From the NCBI GenBank assembly GCA_030762175.1, contig CM060846.1, positions 179,305,041-179,369,040 on the forward strand: a DNA stretch of 64,000 nucleotides, read 5' to 3'. The notes beneath the pieces were generated by a model. That model saw nothing but the letters and a program-made list of their open reading frames with translations, ran no database searches and had not been told where the DNA came from. This document shows positions 22,127 to 35,130 of the stretch, in pieces (within the stretch, counting starts at the first letter, position 1; every line of letters starts with the position of its first letter). This stretch comes from Metallyticus violacea (lineage: Eukaryota > Arthropoda > Insecta > Mantodea > Metallyticidae). The position numbers were made by a program, and so were the translations under genes.

Positions 22127-22817
22127 GCAAAGGCACAATAGATCAATATAACTAACACATATCATCCATTTAAAACTAATTCAGTAGGTGGATCATAGAA
22201 TTGGATCGTTTAGCTGCACCCGAGTATTTTAAGATCACCATCTCGATTAATGTGCTTTGTTAGGTACAATGTTAAACTATGACATAGTAAAAGTACTACC
22301 TTTTGCTATACAAACCCTTCTTCTTTCGCTCTATTTACTCTTCTCCGTTTGTAGGACTTACACTTCCTAGGAATTACACACCAATGCGGAATCAGTCTCT
22401 TGTAAAGAAGCAATTTACTATGGACTCATAGAGTACACATGCACACTGAAGGGCTCTGTGATTGGATAGTGTGCCCTATTTTGAGCCATCTCAATGAAAT
22501 CACAGACATAACGCAGACACATAGGGATATATGAAATGAAAACTAATAATGAAATGGATGACGAATCCGTGGTGGAGATATAACAACCCGGCATTTGCTC
22601 TTTCTTAAAATGGACAAAGAGAAAATCTCAGTCAGGTTAGAAAGTCACATAATTTTATTCTAGGATTTATGAAACAAGTGTCCGATAAGCGCGAGTAGCA
22701 GCTGTTATAATATTAAGCCGAAAAATATTTTAAAATGAACCAATGTACGGGACGAGGTATTTTTACATATTATAACCCCGTTAATTAATATGTAAGTTCA
22801 AGCTATGAACATTGAAG

Positions 22818-23034
22818 ATGCTTCAGATGAATTGAGAAACTGGAAAACGATTTTTTCTTTTTTCTTTTTTGTTTCCTAAGAAAACGTTTCAAACATAATT
22901 TTAGGGTACCTTCCCGACATATTCTAGTTAAGGACAGCGAAAATTCTGGGAAAAACATCACTCAGGGAAGACAGTGGTGGCAGGACTCCTGTTCACGAGT
23001 TCTTGCCTTAGTGGCCTCGGCTACAGATGTCGGT
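22818..23034 (-). repeat. SINE1 copy 5, strongly decayed
   Basis: Minus-strand SINE1 recognisable from GGGTACCTTCCC, TTCTGGGAAAAAC, CACGAGTTCTTGCCTTAG and the terminal GGCCTCGGCTAC. The 3' tail is missing and the B-box region is deleted. Confidence 0.75.
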
Positions 23035-26000
23035 TAAAAAAGAATTGTTAAATAGGTTGTATACATTCTGGTAATACGAATTACGATATTAATTATAAAA
23101 TTTACTAATGGTTGGAATAGATTTTTGGAAAATAAATGTCCAGTAAGAGCGAAAGTTTTATTTAGAGTAAAATCTTACATGTTATAGAAACAGTATAGTA
23201 TAAAACATTCTACTTACTCATGCTGAACTGAATCTATAACTTGTCTGGAAGAATATTTCAGTTTTTCCTTTTTTCCCTATACTAATCTGATTCATTTTCA
23301 ATAATGTTCAAAAAACTTTGTTTTTGTTATACAGTACAACGATATCAAGTTTCACATTTTTTCTATTATTAGATAAATGTATCGCCATAGACTCAGTTTC
23401 TCTTGTCTCTGGTTTACACGATCAAATACTGCGTAGCACCGAATCACCCTTTCTCATGAATGTATTGCGAGGTGAAATCCACATTTTAGCAGTAATTAAT
23501 GAGTAATGAAACAAATCCTTTGTTCCTCACAGGAATACCAGGGTCCCTTCCTCAGGGACTGCAAACGGTGATTACGAAAGAATCGGTTTCTAATGAATAA
23601 TGTAAAGACAGAAAAACGATGTAGATACACGATAATTCTGAATAATTATTTCTAATCACGTTAATTTAGGTAAATAAATAAAACTTCAAAGTTACTGCAG
23701 GAACCAAGTAGATACTTTTTAATTATTAATTATTATATCCTGAATTAGGTTTATTCATGATTGAATGATGAGAAAATACAATCATATTTAGTTAACAAAA
23801 GGAAATGCAAAAACATAGAAAATGGTTATTTAATATGTGTATATTAACATCTTGACAAATAAATGTGAACATTACAAAGCAACAAGATGCAATCAAAAAA
23901 TATGTCAAAATTGGAAATAACACTGTTAATAGCATGTGCATGTTGGTCATGGGTGTACATATATGATAAATTTGAATAATAAAGTAACTCTTGGTGCAAT
24001 GTAGCATAAATAAGAAATATGGAAGTATAAATAAATATGACACTTAAATAGTAACTCAAAGATCGAAATCTTACGAACCGCTGTTGTTCTTCAAAGGCAG
24101 CAGATTCAAGAGAAGGTGGCACAAATAAATATTGTAACTCAAAAGTTTCATTTATGAATACATGAAATGAGGTAAAACAAGCAATATGGGGAAAGGGCTA
24201 GTGCAGGAAGAATAAGATATTCAAAATATATTAAAAAAATTTTAATACCAAAATAATGAAGTAGAACGGAGAATATGACACGAAAGAGTTAAACCTGTTG
24301 CCGTGTGAGCTTTGTACAAAAATAGTTGCTATCTGTGAGGTAACTTTCAGGAATATGAGTCATTTGTTCCAGGCATCATACATACCCAAATTCTCAAGGC
24401 AAATATATTTGCAGAGATGTTTCACATCTCGCATTTAACAAAATGACATTTTTTTTTTTTTTTGGAAAAGGCTATTTTCACAATGTTGATGCTGAGGTAA
24501 ATTAAAACAAGTTAAAATAAAGAAAGAATATATTCATGTGCAAGGTTTAACATTTATATATTTTACTACTGATATATTTTCCAAACTACCTAAATAATAA
24601 TGGAATATTTGGCTCATATTTCAAAATATATGGATGGGAAAACCAGGAATGATATAAAATCAGTGTAAGTAAAACCAATAAACACAACAGGCCTCCAAGA
24701 ATATAATTTTGTACAATTCTGAAAAGAATGAACCTTAATTTTATTATATTAACACTGATTTATATAGATTAGAAGTGACTAACTCTGAGATCATAAATTT
24801 ACATCTTACCTCAAACCATTTTTGATAAATTGAGCATTATTTTGCAATGAGTACTATATTTCGTACATCCAAAAGCTAACAGGGTGTCTTGAAACGTGAA
24901 GTAATTTTAAAATGTATGGCATCCTGGAGCGAAATTGGGACCTCATTGCGAATATAATAAACACTGCGACTAATCATAAGCACTAATATTTCATAATGGA
25001 TAATTTCTGTCTACACAAATTAGAATTTCCGGGGAAGAAATAACGTACGCTTTCATTGATTCAGTAAAATAACAGGATTTTGAAGCATATTATATAGAAA
25101 GTTTTTAAAGCTACATCCTTCTACTTTAAGATAATTATAAAATAATGTGATCTAAGTAACTTAAAATGATGTATCTCCATACATGTAGCCGATCTGGAGC
25201 GGCGCTATAACCGTGACACTTGTTTCGGTGGCCGCAACAAAATAGAGGCAAAAATGACATTTCAAAAATTGTCATATATAATTAATATTTATTCCTCTTT
25301 TGGTTAATAAGTTGACATAATAATCATTTCAAGAACTAAAACAATATAAACGTTACAGTATAAGCTAAGAAACGCGGTATTGTGATTTCAGAAACGATAT
25401 ATGACATTAAAGGCATAACCTGAGAGAATATTTTATTGTTATTTCAGTTAAACGTTTTTATCAAATAATATCAAATGATTTACCATTAGTATGATTTTTA
25501 CTGGACGAGCGCTGAATAATTCGTCTAATGTGTTCAATTCTTTACAAGTTAAAGCAGTAAAAATTAAAAATTATCAATTGAAAACACTCCAGACCCTTTT
25601 TCGTTTTATGTGAGAAATTTTATGTGTATATTTTCATTTTTAACGAACTGTTCTGGGCAGTTTTGCTGTGGTAAAATTTATTTTTTCCCCCTAATTTTAA
25701 GAATTTAACAAAGACATTCATGAGATTCTCTAATAATAAATTAAATGCAGCATTTTCTTAGAACTCAAGTGCATGTGAACAACAGCTATAAATAAATACT
25801 AAAGTGGCTAGCTTAATACCAATTCTATATAATGTAAAACCTTAATCATAAATCAATATATGTACATTGCAATGAAACAAAACATTGCCAAATATCCAGT
25901 TGAAATTAAAATTCTTGGTGACACTAAATTAATAATTATACCATATTTGTTTTGAATAAGGAAAGCAAACCCATATTTAATAATAAAACCCTGTAACTAC

Positions 26001-26110
26001 TTTTCCTTTACTTGGTCCTAAAGTTCAAAAAGCTGCACCTCTTGTGTCCATCTCATTATTTTTGTATTTCCTTGTATATTGATTCTATATCTTGCCGTAA
26101 GAATGTTAGA
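23035..26110. other. No gene recognised (3 kb AT-rich)
   Basis: Very AT-rich. The longest open frames (80-92 codons at 23,792-24,122, minus) are low-complexity hydrophobic readings typical of AT-rich DNA. There is a poly-T run near 24,449-24,465. No repeat family was recognised. Confidence 0.6.
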
Positions 26111-26114
26111 ACTT

Positions 26115-26515
26115 ACTAGGATAGAATAGGATAGCAAGGGACGAAAGAGGTTTTCGTCACCGCATCCACGCTGATGAGGCTTTTGCTCTATTCTCCAAGA
26201 GGAAGGAAAGAGATTAGGGATACATTAGGCGGCGTTGCAGATGCACCGATTGGCCTGCGAGAGCTGATGGAATCGCCAGGGGCCTCCAAGTGAATCCGCC
26301 AGACGCCAGACACTTTTCACCCTGCATGCAATACTATGAAATGAAATTATATGAAATGAGGTAGTAAAAGCATTCGTGGAAAGAAAATATCCATTGCAGC
26401 ATTCGCCTATAAATGCTCAGCAAAAAACCCATGGACGGACTGAGCGGATTTGTTCGGAGACCTCCAAAACCCATGTTTCAAGTCTTACCGTCTGAGCAAT
26501 CGAATATCATTTTCT
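26115..26515 (-). repeat. Possible third tRNA-derived SINE
   Basis: A GC-richer island of about 400 bases in AT-rich DNA. On the minus strand 26,515-26,430 begins with TTGCTCAGACGGTAAGAC, resembling a tRNA A box, then has GAACAAATCCGCTCAGTCCG where a B box would fall, and a body down to 26,115. The head is decayed, no target duplication was found and there is no second copy in the window, so the call is tentative. Confidence 0.35.
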
Positions 26516-26570
26516 CATTATACAATATTTATTCCAATGTGCTGCTATGATTAGATGAAGTAATTAGGAT

Positions 26571-26608
26571 TTATTATTATTATTATTATTATTATTGTTG
26601 TTGTTGTT
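26571..26608. repeat. TTA/TTG microsatellite
   Basis: About nine TTA triplets pass directly into four TTG triplets. The same TTA-then-TTG pattern occurs at 33,834-33,891. Confidence 0.9.
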
Positions 26609-27129
26609 ACTAATATTATCAATAATATTATTTTTCACTTTTGTACATGATTATATTTTACATACTCTCCTACTTCCGAAACAACATATCTGTAAGCTGT
26701 ATGTATTTCCTAGTAAACCTTGTACCCCTATGAATCGATCAATAGCACAATCTGTAAAACAATTCCTAATGATTGTTATTTCAATTTTCCCATCACTAAA
26801 CTGCATGTTGATATAAAGTAGTAATAATTAATAATGATTGTATTGTAAGGCAAGAGGTCTTGAAAACAACACTAAAAACGTATTTCAATATAAAAGCATG
26901 TCAGAAGTGACAAGTTGTGGTCGAGAGCGTCCAAAAAAACTGTTAAGAGGTATGGAAGAACTGACAAGAGAGCATTTAAGAGAAATATGGCCTGATGTTG
27001 CTTACAAATTATGTTAATGATTTGCAGAAATGTGCTATCTTTGATGTCATTTTTTTACGAAGCAATAATTAACAAACCATTTTCGCTCTTATTTTCTCAT
27101 AATTCCTTGACATATATAAAATGTGAGGT

Positions 27130-27545
27130 GCGTTTCATAAATTTTCGACCCCCTCGCGGTATACAGGTATCAATTTTCAATGAAATTGTTCTTTACTTCA
27201 ACACATTTCCTACATCTCTAGATTAGCATTTCAATCCCCTTAAAATAGTGAAAGGCTTTGTCTTCAAAGGATGGAAAACAATCCTTCAACCCGTTGTCGT
27301 TGATGGATTTCCTCTCTTGAAAATAATTATTCAAGTTTTAAAATCAGAAAACAGGAAAATATCTACATTGCACGACGAATGCTCAAGTTCCTGGAAGCTA
27401 CGTATGTTTATAGTAGACTTGGCAACCTTGTGGACCGGTGCGTTGCCTTGCAGCAGAGGAATCCATCGGCTCAGCGACCCACGCTTCTTTTTCTTGGTGG
27501 TATGCGCAATTAACATAGCAGCTGAGCACAATATTTTTCAGTAAC
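27130..27545 (-). pseudogene. mariner transposase C-terminal remnant
   Basis: On the minus strand it reads PLLQGNAPVHKVAKS, then SSCNVDIFLFSDFK. This corresponds to the second and third catalytic regions of mariner transposases (usually HQDNAPAHK and SPDLAPSDY.LF), but the Asp of QDNAP is Gly. Further on, after stops, GLKC and SRDVGNVLK resemble the C-terminal end. The left edge contains GTGCGTTTCATAAATTTTCG, which may be the terminal inverted repeat. The N-terminal half is absent. No host function is suggested. Confidence 0.7.
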
Positions 27546-28098
27546 TATTAAGTTCCTTTGGAAAAAGTATTTATACCAAGCTCGACTTGTAAAAATAAGG
27601 CCAATTTTTTATGTTATATTATACTTGTTTATTTAATTATGAAAAGAAGGAAAATACCACGTAATGGGAGGGCGATTGTAATGTTTAATGTAATGAGAGA
27701 TTACCATTCAGGGAATTAATTTATATATATGGTATAATCTACGTCAAAATTTTTACATTTTTATGTTAATATAAAATTCACGCGGCTGATTGGAGCGATA
27801 ACTGATATTGCTCAACCTTACACAACTGAAAGAAACGGCCAAGAAGTCACAAGGTAATTTGGTTTAAATGGGATTGTAGAAAATTCTACCAGAGACGGTT
27901 GGTTTATGGACGCTGTCAGCTGGAACTTGATTGAAAATATGAAATACATTGGAAGAAGTTAATCGCATGGGGAGATTTTAAAATTTTGAGAATCATGATC
28001 CCCGTTAAATGTCTTGTGTGAACGGCGGGAGCGTCGTTTGTTATATGCTCTTAATTAGCAAGACTTATATATAAGGATTTGCTCTGGAGTTCTCGACA
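27546..28098. other. No gene recognised
   Basis: AT-rich spacer between the mariner remnant and a SINE1. Nothing identifiable. Confidence 0.6.
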
Positions 28099-28110
28099 CA
28101 GTCCTTCGGA

Positions 28111-28393
28111 AACCGCCACGGGTGTCCGAGGTCGTTAAGGCGCGAACTGGGAGCGCGAGGTCTGGGGTTCGATTCCCAACAGGATCGTATACCCTGACTG
28201 GGTTTTTTTTCCAGGTTTTCCTCAGGTTTCATAAATGGCAAATGCCTGGAAGGTACCGTAAAATTAGGGATGGAACGCTTCCTTCTTTAAAAATATCCTT
28301 TCCCCATTTACCATTTCATTTTATGTAGCATCAGTGTCCACAACCTGTGGTGCCTCAGTAGCAATAACGGGCGTTCAATACCATTAAAAAAAT
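28111..28393 (+). repeat. SINE1 copy 6, full length
   Basis: Complete plus-strand copy. The flanks 28,099-28,110 and 28,394-28,405 (CAGYCCTTYGGA) form a 12-bp target duplication with two mismatches. The B box reads GGTTCGATTCCC. Confidence 0.92.
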
Positions 28394-28405
28394 CAGCCCT
28401 TTGGA

Positions 28406-30475
28406 GATTCGTTGACTCTTATTTGTAGTCGAGTATTCACTCACTCGTCATACAGTTACTAGCGCACAACAACAGTCACACGGTAAGATTCAGTCATGTA
28501 GTGCGCGCTCAGTCGCCGACAGGATATATTTCGAGGCATTTAGTTAATAAAACGGAGGTTAATACACGTATCAACAGTAGGCAGTGCAAGTGACGGCATG
28601 AATCCTTGAAACTCATTGAAGAATCCAGTTTGTGTATAATTTACAGTTTAGGGATAGATTTTCGACAGAGTGAATTAACTGTAATGAATCTTAAAAGAAA
28701 GTGTCGTGCTATCATTATGTATCATTGCATCCGGTTATTAGTTTGACCGCCTAGCATCATATTACTGGGAGCAGAAAGTCAATACTAATGTTTAGCAATA
28801 GGTTTTCTCCCCGCGCAAATGAAAGTGGAAATGTGAAGAATAGTATTGTGTTCCAACGGCCAAACTTGCTTCCCGCCAACACATACCACAATACGTTGGT
28901 GTTTAGTTCCGAAAGGGAGCAATTAACCGGTTTCCGTAGGTCAGCCATGTTTTTCTTCTGTAGAAAATCACTACATACATTCATACTAGAATCCAAACAG
29001 TGCGTTATACTTACAAGTACTTTCCAATCCTCGAAACCTGCTCTAACAGTTAGCAGAAAACAGCGGAAGTGCCCTTAGAACGGTTCACCGATGAAACGTA
29101 GGTAGCCATATTCAACTTAAATAATAATAAACGTTTTAAATTGTGGCCACCAACATGGGGCTTCACACACACACACATACACACACCACCTACAAAGCAT
29201 TTCCTTTTCTAAATCTATCTAGAAATTATTCTGCAGTCCCAAAATTTTGTCGGCATGATGCTCTTAGTAGATTATGTGACATTTGCTTTTCTAGAGAGTA
29301 CTTCATCTCTCTTCAGCCATAGCATCAATTCTCTTTTTGAAATAGGTTCATATAAAATTAGTAGAGATTGATAGTTCCGTCCTCTGAGAAGATGGAATCC
29401 AATACTGCCCTTGCATGAGCACGCCAGAGATTAAAACCTTGTGAACATTCCATGCGCCTTTGCGTTTGAAATGCTGAAAGAATTCGGGACCCTCCTGTAG
29501 CACTGATCTCACGCATATGAAAATGTTGATGAATGTTGCGAAACCCCAATTTAAAAACCCCAATCTGGGCAGCTATTTCTTATATATTCAAACGTTTGCC
29601 ACTGGGAACTTCTTCCTTGACAAGGGAGATGTTTTTTGTGTAAACACATTCACCGGGATACTCACATGTGGATTATCTTCAATGATGCCCAAAGGAATTA
29701 AGTTTTACCATTCCTTCGCAGTGAAATATAAAGGAGAAGTTTCCCCATATCATCGTCTAGGTGATATTTAATATCGCTGATTGGAAACGCTTCTTTAGGT
29801 AGAAATGTAATCACTGCTCTGTATTCCGATTTGAATATCGCGCTCTATTATGTAGCCCGCCTCACTATTATGAACTTCTCCAAGCAAATGAATAGCGTGG
29901 CCAAGAAAAGAAATTTAATTTTATTACTCTAAAAAAGTATCAGATAGCATGAACTTTATAACAACGAATATTGGGGGCTTCTATGTGAGCCTGGAAACTT
30001 AAGCACCATAACTGTAATATTTAGAAGTTCTGTAGCTTTTCTTAAAATTAAAGAAGACGATTGTTCAAGAGCAAAATGAACTTCAGAATACAAATTTTTT
30101 AAAGTCACACAATTTTTATTTTTAAAAGTTTTGTTAAAGTTAAAGAAATGGAACAAATTTAAAACATTACAAAAGGCTTATCGTTATAATTTCATCAGCT
30201 TCTGAAGTAATAAACACTAAAAATCAGAAAGTCAACTTTGGTAACTAAGATGTTCCGGAAATATTAAAAATATGCGTTTCCTTGTTGATGTATGTGTATT
30301 GCAAATATATGTAGCGGAGAAAATGAAATGAACTCTGAAATTTCAGTCACATGCGGCGGGGCATTTTATCAGCAAATGAACGGGAGATCACATATTGGCT
30401 AGCTACCCGTATGTATTGATTACAACTATAGTTGCACAAATGTGTGAGGATTATTCAAATAGTAAGTTATACTTG
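28406..30475. other. No gene recognised (2 kb)
   Basis: Mixed composition, somewhat GC-richer at 28,440-28,620 and 28,800-29,070. Open frames of 70-96 codons (28,788-29,078 plus; 29,348-29,563 minus; 29,517-29,771 plus) show no recognisable motifs. There is a CA-rich run near 29,167-29,186. Confidence 0.5.
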
Positions 30476-30639
30476 TTACCTAAATCTGGCAGCACTGCGC
30501 AATAAGAGTGGCACAGAACAGATTGGTGTTGAAGATATCCTTTGTAGTAGCGACAAGAGATGCACAGTAGCACAAGTGCAAAATGGCATGTGAACTGGAG
30601 AAGTACTCCACAAGAAACGGTATAATTTTGGTGAGGAAA

Positions 30640-30830
30640 ACTTCTCAATTGTACGGATATTCATTGTGAAATTCCGGTGGTGTTGGATCATATGCAATGT
30701 TGCACCCAGCTATAGTGAAATGGTGCCGGTAGTTGGAACAAGGTCGCACAAACTTGGCTGATGCCGATCGTCAAGCAAAACAAACAAGACAAGCACAGAA
30801 AACATTTCACTGCAGGTTGATGTATCTATC
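30640..30830 (+). pseudogene. mariner-type transposase N-terminal (HTH) remnant
   Basis: After frame shifts the plus strand reads VYGSYAMLHPAIVKWCR, then LEQGRTNLADAD (about 30,680-30,800). This matches the helix-turn-helix part of mariner-like transposases, where a [VI]YG...AMS...VxKWCRxFxxGRxxxxD pattern is usual. A TAG replaces one codon before LEQGR. The rest of the transposase is missing. Confidence 0.5.
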
Positions 30831-30839
30831 GTCTTATGA

Positions 30840-33020
30840 AAAAATATGTAAGTAGTCAAAAATTTGCCAACATTGAACAGATAGAAATTGCGAGCCTTAA
30901 GGTTCCATTTCCAAGGAACGGACTCCTATTATCATTAAGTAGAGGATTTAGTGAAATGCTGAGATAAGTGTTTAAAATAACTGAATATTATGTCAGATAT
31001 TATTAAGGTGTAATCTGTATCCTACAGTATCGAAATGTATTTGACGAATTAAAAAATTTGACCTTGAAACAGCCAAGAATAACTTACATTTTCAATTCCG
31101 CTTATATAAAATTTGTTCCGTGTACGTATAGTTTTAAATTGATTAACCGGATATAGCTCTAGTATGGACTGATTACATTGAAGGTTTCAATTCGCAAAAA
31201 AAAGTATAATTGGTAAATTGAAAATATAATGGTGTTATTTCATTGATATGCATTCATGCATTAACTATCGTGCCTTCTTTTCATGGACTCATTAGTTGCT
31301 ATGTGCCAAATTTCTATTTTTGCTTCTTTCTTTCGTCGTATGGTTACCGACTCCCCATATTCGTTCTTTCATTGATCTAAGAAACCATCGAGTATGATGA
31401 CATTATAGCCCTGCTCTGGGGGCTATTGAAAGTGTGTAAAAGAGAGAATGAGTAGTAGTTTCGAGAGATGAACTGTTTGTTACTAAAATTCCCAAATTTT
31501 TATGATCGTTACTCCTCCATGCTTCACCCACTCCCCAAGGCTCTGTAACTATGTATTAGGTAGTACAATCAACTGAATTTTTAAATTTTTTATGTTCGAT
31601 TATATTTATTTTAGGATGGCAACACGGCCTATAGTAATTTTATTTTTACCTTATTCTGTGATATACCAGTAAAAGTAATGATTTTCATTTTGAAGGCACT
31701 CGTGAAATGTTACTAATGTATAGTTCACTTTTCCATTATGTTTTTTCCAGTTAATGCCATGCTATTCAATTTGAAAGCAAACACGTAGTATTACTAATGT
31801 TTAATTCCCTTTTTCATTGCGCTGTGCCAAAATTTTTTTACAATGTTTAAATTGGAGGCGAACATGGGGTAATATTAATATTTTATTGTAATCAATTCTG
31901 CTTTGTCTTTAAACTCTTGCTTTATTTATGCTTACATTGATGTTTAAAACACCCTTGTTGAGTATTGTATGGTTCAATGTTTCTTTATAATAATAAAAGC
32001 ATATCATCATAAATATTCTCCCGTAAATGAAACTACCTTCCCGCCTACACCCAAAGTGCCTTTCTAAGCACGATTCTCAACTCAACTCCGTACGGAAACA
32101 TCAATGGGAGAATTCAGTAAACATATTTTATAAATAATAAAGAAAAAACACAACGCACGCCGCAGACATATATTTCACAATAATTTCACGCATTGCGTAC
32201 CTTCTAGAGCAATAGTTGCTTTTATCGCCTTCACTTGTCTTCTGCCTTTGAAGAAGAACACGAATTGTTTAACATTTTACGATATTTGTGTAACTATTCC
32301 AGGTTTTTATCAATTTCTGCTTCCATGGTTGTTGTTATTTTAGTCATATATCAAATAAAACTAAGATAACCACCATAAAATAATTAAGGTAAAAACAAAT
32401 AAGCTCTAGGTCCAGAAACAAATAAAACACTAAAATAGTAAAATGTATATTGCAATATTTCCAACAGCTGTATGTTCTTCAAAAGTTGCATAAAAGCAGA
32501 TTCTCTTCAACGCCTTAATGCTGGTTTAAATTCCGGCCTTTTTAATTCATTTGGATGCTCATAAAATTCTCTTAGTACTCAATTAAATACTAAACTATGT
32601 TCTAGCGTTCAATAAAGTTTCGTAATGTGATTATGAAACTGAAATAGTACCAGGAAACAGTTCTTCTAATGGGCTTCGTGTAAATAAATATTCCAGCTTA
32701 GAAAAGTCCTGACGCCAGTCTTTATTAGACTTTATAATTTCTGCGCAACTTATCTCAAAGCTACTTGCTGAACTCCAAAGTGCTGTTAATAGTTTACCAA
32801 ATTTTAATTTAAAAAACCTGTTTGTTGTTACAGCTTCAATCAGCTTTCTATCTCCTTTACAGGGGAAGATATAGCATAAATAAGAGTTAGTTAGCAAATT
32901 CGCTTCACTTACTATGATACTCAAGTTCCTCTTGTAACCTTTGATATTGCTGTACCAACAAGGTGCCAAAAATTGGAATGTGTTGACTACGTTTATGATC
33001 TATTTTTAAATGTAATTTTA
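30840..33020. other. No repeat recognised; one unassigned open frame
   Basis: AT-rich. The minus strand is open for 112 codons at 32,631-32,969 (ending LFPGTISVS), with a fairly balanced composition (AEIIKSNKDWRQDFSKLEYL). No family was recognised and no exon boundaries could be confirmed. Confidence 0.5.
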
Positions 33021-33023
33021 TGG

Positions 33024-33459
33024 CATTTAACCCCCTTTTGCTTCACAGTAACACAGGCGGTGAACACTGACTTTATAAGCCGTAAATCTATGACACTGGA
33101 CCTACTGCTTTACTTTCCTTCCGAAGGATGCCATACTTAGGAAATTTAAGCTGGAAAAAATCCACGACCCTGGCCGGAATTGAACCCCCGACCTTGGGTC
33201 CACGAGACAAGTATGGTTACCACTAGATCACCAGGCCGACTCGGAGATGAAGTGATAATTTGGCAAAGGATTGTTGGGGATAGGGAAGAAAGTCCAACAG
33301 GTCTAAGCTAAGCGTAACCTTCCCTGCATTTCCCGGTGTTCCCGTCGTGTACTGACATGGGGACTGAGAAAATTCTGGGAAAAACCTTAGGGAACACAAT
33401 TCTGGTAGGGTTCGAGCCGCAGACTTCCGTTCACAAGTCCGTGCTTTAACGACCTCATA
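33024..33459 (-). repeat. SINE1 copy 7 interrupted by SINE2
   Basis: SINE1 3'-end sequence (33,024-33,071, with AACACAGGCGGTGAACACTGA) is separated from the rest of the same element (33,242-33,459, ending CCGTGCTTTAACGACCTCA) by a SINE2. Both parts are minus strand and together cover most of the family length. Confidence 0.8.
33072..33240 (-). repeat. SINE2 nested in SINE1, 3' end lost
   Basis: The minus-strand head (GGTCTAGTGGTTACCATACT-like, here with GATCTAGTGG) and part of the SINE2 body are present. The last ~100 bases including the stem-loop are absent. B box GGGTTCAATTCC is intact. Confidence 0.82.
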
Positions 33460-33834
33460 TTATTCATTAATTTTAGTAGTTTTATGCTTAAAGGCAAAAA
33501 GTGATATCGCCATATTGCAGTTAATAGCTTGTACCAGTAACAACAACTTGATGGTAACAACAAAATTCTTTCACTATAAATTTATCGGTATGATCTTATC
33601 TCTCTTTCTTAAACTGTATATGTTCCGAAGTAGTTTATTTCCTCCTAGGGAAGCTTTATGTCACATATAGGTTATTGTTATATATTTTCTGTTTAAAGTG
33701 TTGGTTTAAATTTTTTGTGAATGTCAGTCTGATAATAATTTCAATTCTTGGATTTATAAATATCTAAAGATTATCTTTTTACTTCAATTCCTTGAATAAG
33801 AAGTGTCTGATATTTTGAGGTAGGAATTGCACTA

Positions 33835-33871
<37 letters not shown>

Positions 33872-34950
33872 GTTGTTGTTGTTGTTGTTGTTATATGTTG
33901 TCATTCTTACGAAAAGTTATATTTATGGGAATGCACTATTATTACACTGATTTATTATTATTAGCACAGTTAATTTAATGAAGCTGAATCTCATATAATA
34001 ATGTAATATAATGTAATTTCATACTAACCGTTTCAAAACTAAACACGATATCTCTCTTAAATACAAATAAATAATAAGATTAATTTAATTATATTGTTCT
34101 CTGTTAAGGGAGTATAAAATTAATTATGCACTTACGAGGATTTTTCGTTAAAAGTTAAAACGCAAGGATAGTTTTATTGCAGGATTTGAACGCATATATT
34201 ATGCAATTTGTGAATGTCGTTTTTTATAACTTTTCATAATGGGAGAAGAATTCTTATGAGTAATGCTCTACTGTCATGCCGACTCTTGTGAAGTTATCTA
34301 TATTGGATCTTCCGTGGATTTGTCGCCCGTTTTACGGTAGCTGGTGGGGCGGCATTCAAAGCGACAACTTCTGGCAAAGTGGATGTAATATTCACTAACT
34401 AATTCAACTTCTCCAAATCTATCTAATCCTATAAAATATCGGACGTTTTCAGTAGCATGAAAGTATGGAACCTACTATATTAGAGTTACTTTTGAACGAC
34501 CCTGGAGAGTTGCAGGGAAACTGTTACATATTAAGAAGTAGTTTTATAAAACCAACTGTGCCAAAATTATTGATGTGAGCAATGTTTTATATCATAAGAT
34601 TATCTTATCTAGATGACTTTGTAATGTAGTCGTAGTTTTAATTTTGGACCTCAGAAATGATGGTCGTGAAAATATAAATTTAAAATTAACAATGCACTCT
34701 GATGCAATAGATGATGTTTAGCTTTACAATATATTTAGATATATTCATTAAATAGCCAAGAGCGAGTCCTCGCTCGTTAGATCAATACACGCTAACTCTC
34801 CTCGGGTATTTTATTTAAGGGGATGTGATTCGAGTCCCATTTCTTGAATGGATTTTCGAAATACCAGTCTGGGAAGGGATATGAAGAATACAATAAAAGT
34901 AAGAAATGCTGGCTAATTATATAGAATATTCTATGCAGGGTATTTTATCA
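33460..34950. other. No gene recognised; microsatellite
   Basis: AT-rich spacer with a TTA tract running into TTG repeats (33,834-33,891). Nothing else identifiable. Confidence 0.6.
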
Positions 34951-35130
34951 GCGGTGTTATGTTGAATTGTAAAGGTTCGTTGAAACATTTGAATGACATT
35001 AATGGTAGAAAGTGGCTATACGTGTGGCACATCGCTCCTGACCTCATTCCTCGTTTAAAATGTGCTGAAGTTCCAAGTTGCCCAAGCTGTTTAATAACCT
35101 ACATTTCAAATTTATTTCTCAAATTCAGCA

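Larger units (their letters stand above)
20945..22691 (-). repeat. Right arm of large inverted repeat
   Basis: Mirror of 205-2,170. It lacks both left-arm SINE1 copies and has an extra CT tract (21,289-21,325). It contains a 71-codon open stretch (21,570-21,785) whose left-arm counterpart is interrupted, so it is not a conserved gene. Two base-level controls are the empty SINE site at 21,544-21,555 and the AAT tract at 22,065-22,126. Confidence 0.75.

Noticed and set aside
23792..24122. Minus-strand frames of 83-92 codons as membrane protein genes
   Set aside because: Their hydrophobic look comes from AT-rich codons; the frames overlap each other and lack supporting signals.
29348..29563. 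Region as another transposase remnant
   Set aside because: Some translated stretches look protein-like, but no catalytic or DNA-binding motif of a known transposase could be matched.
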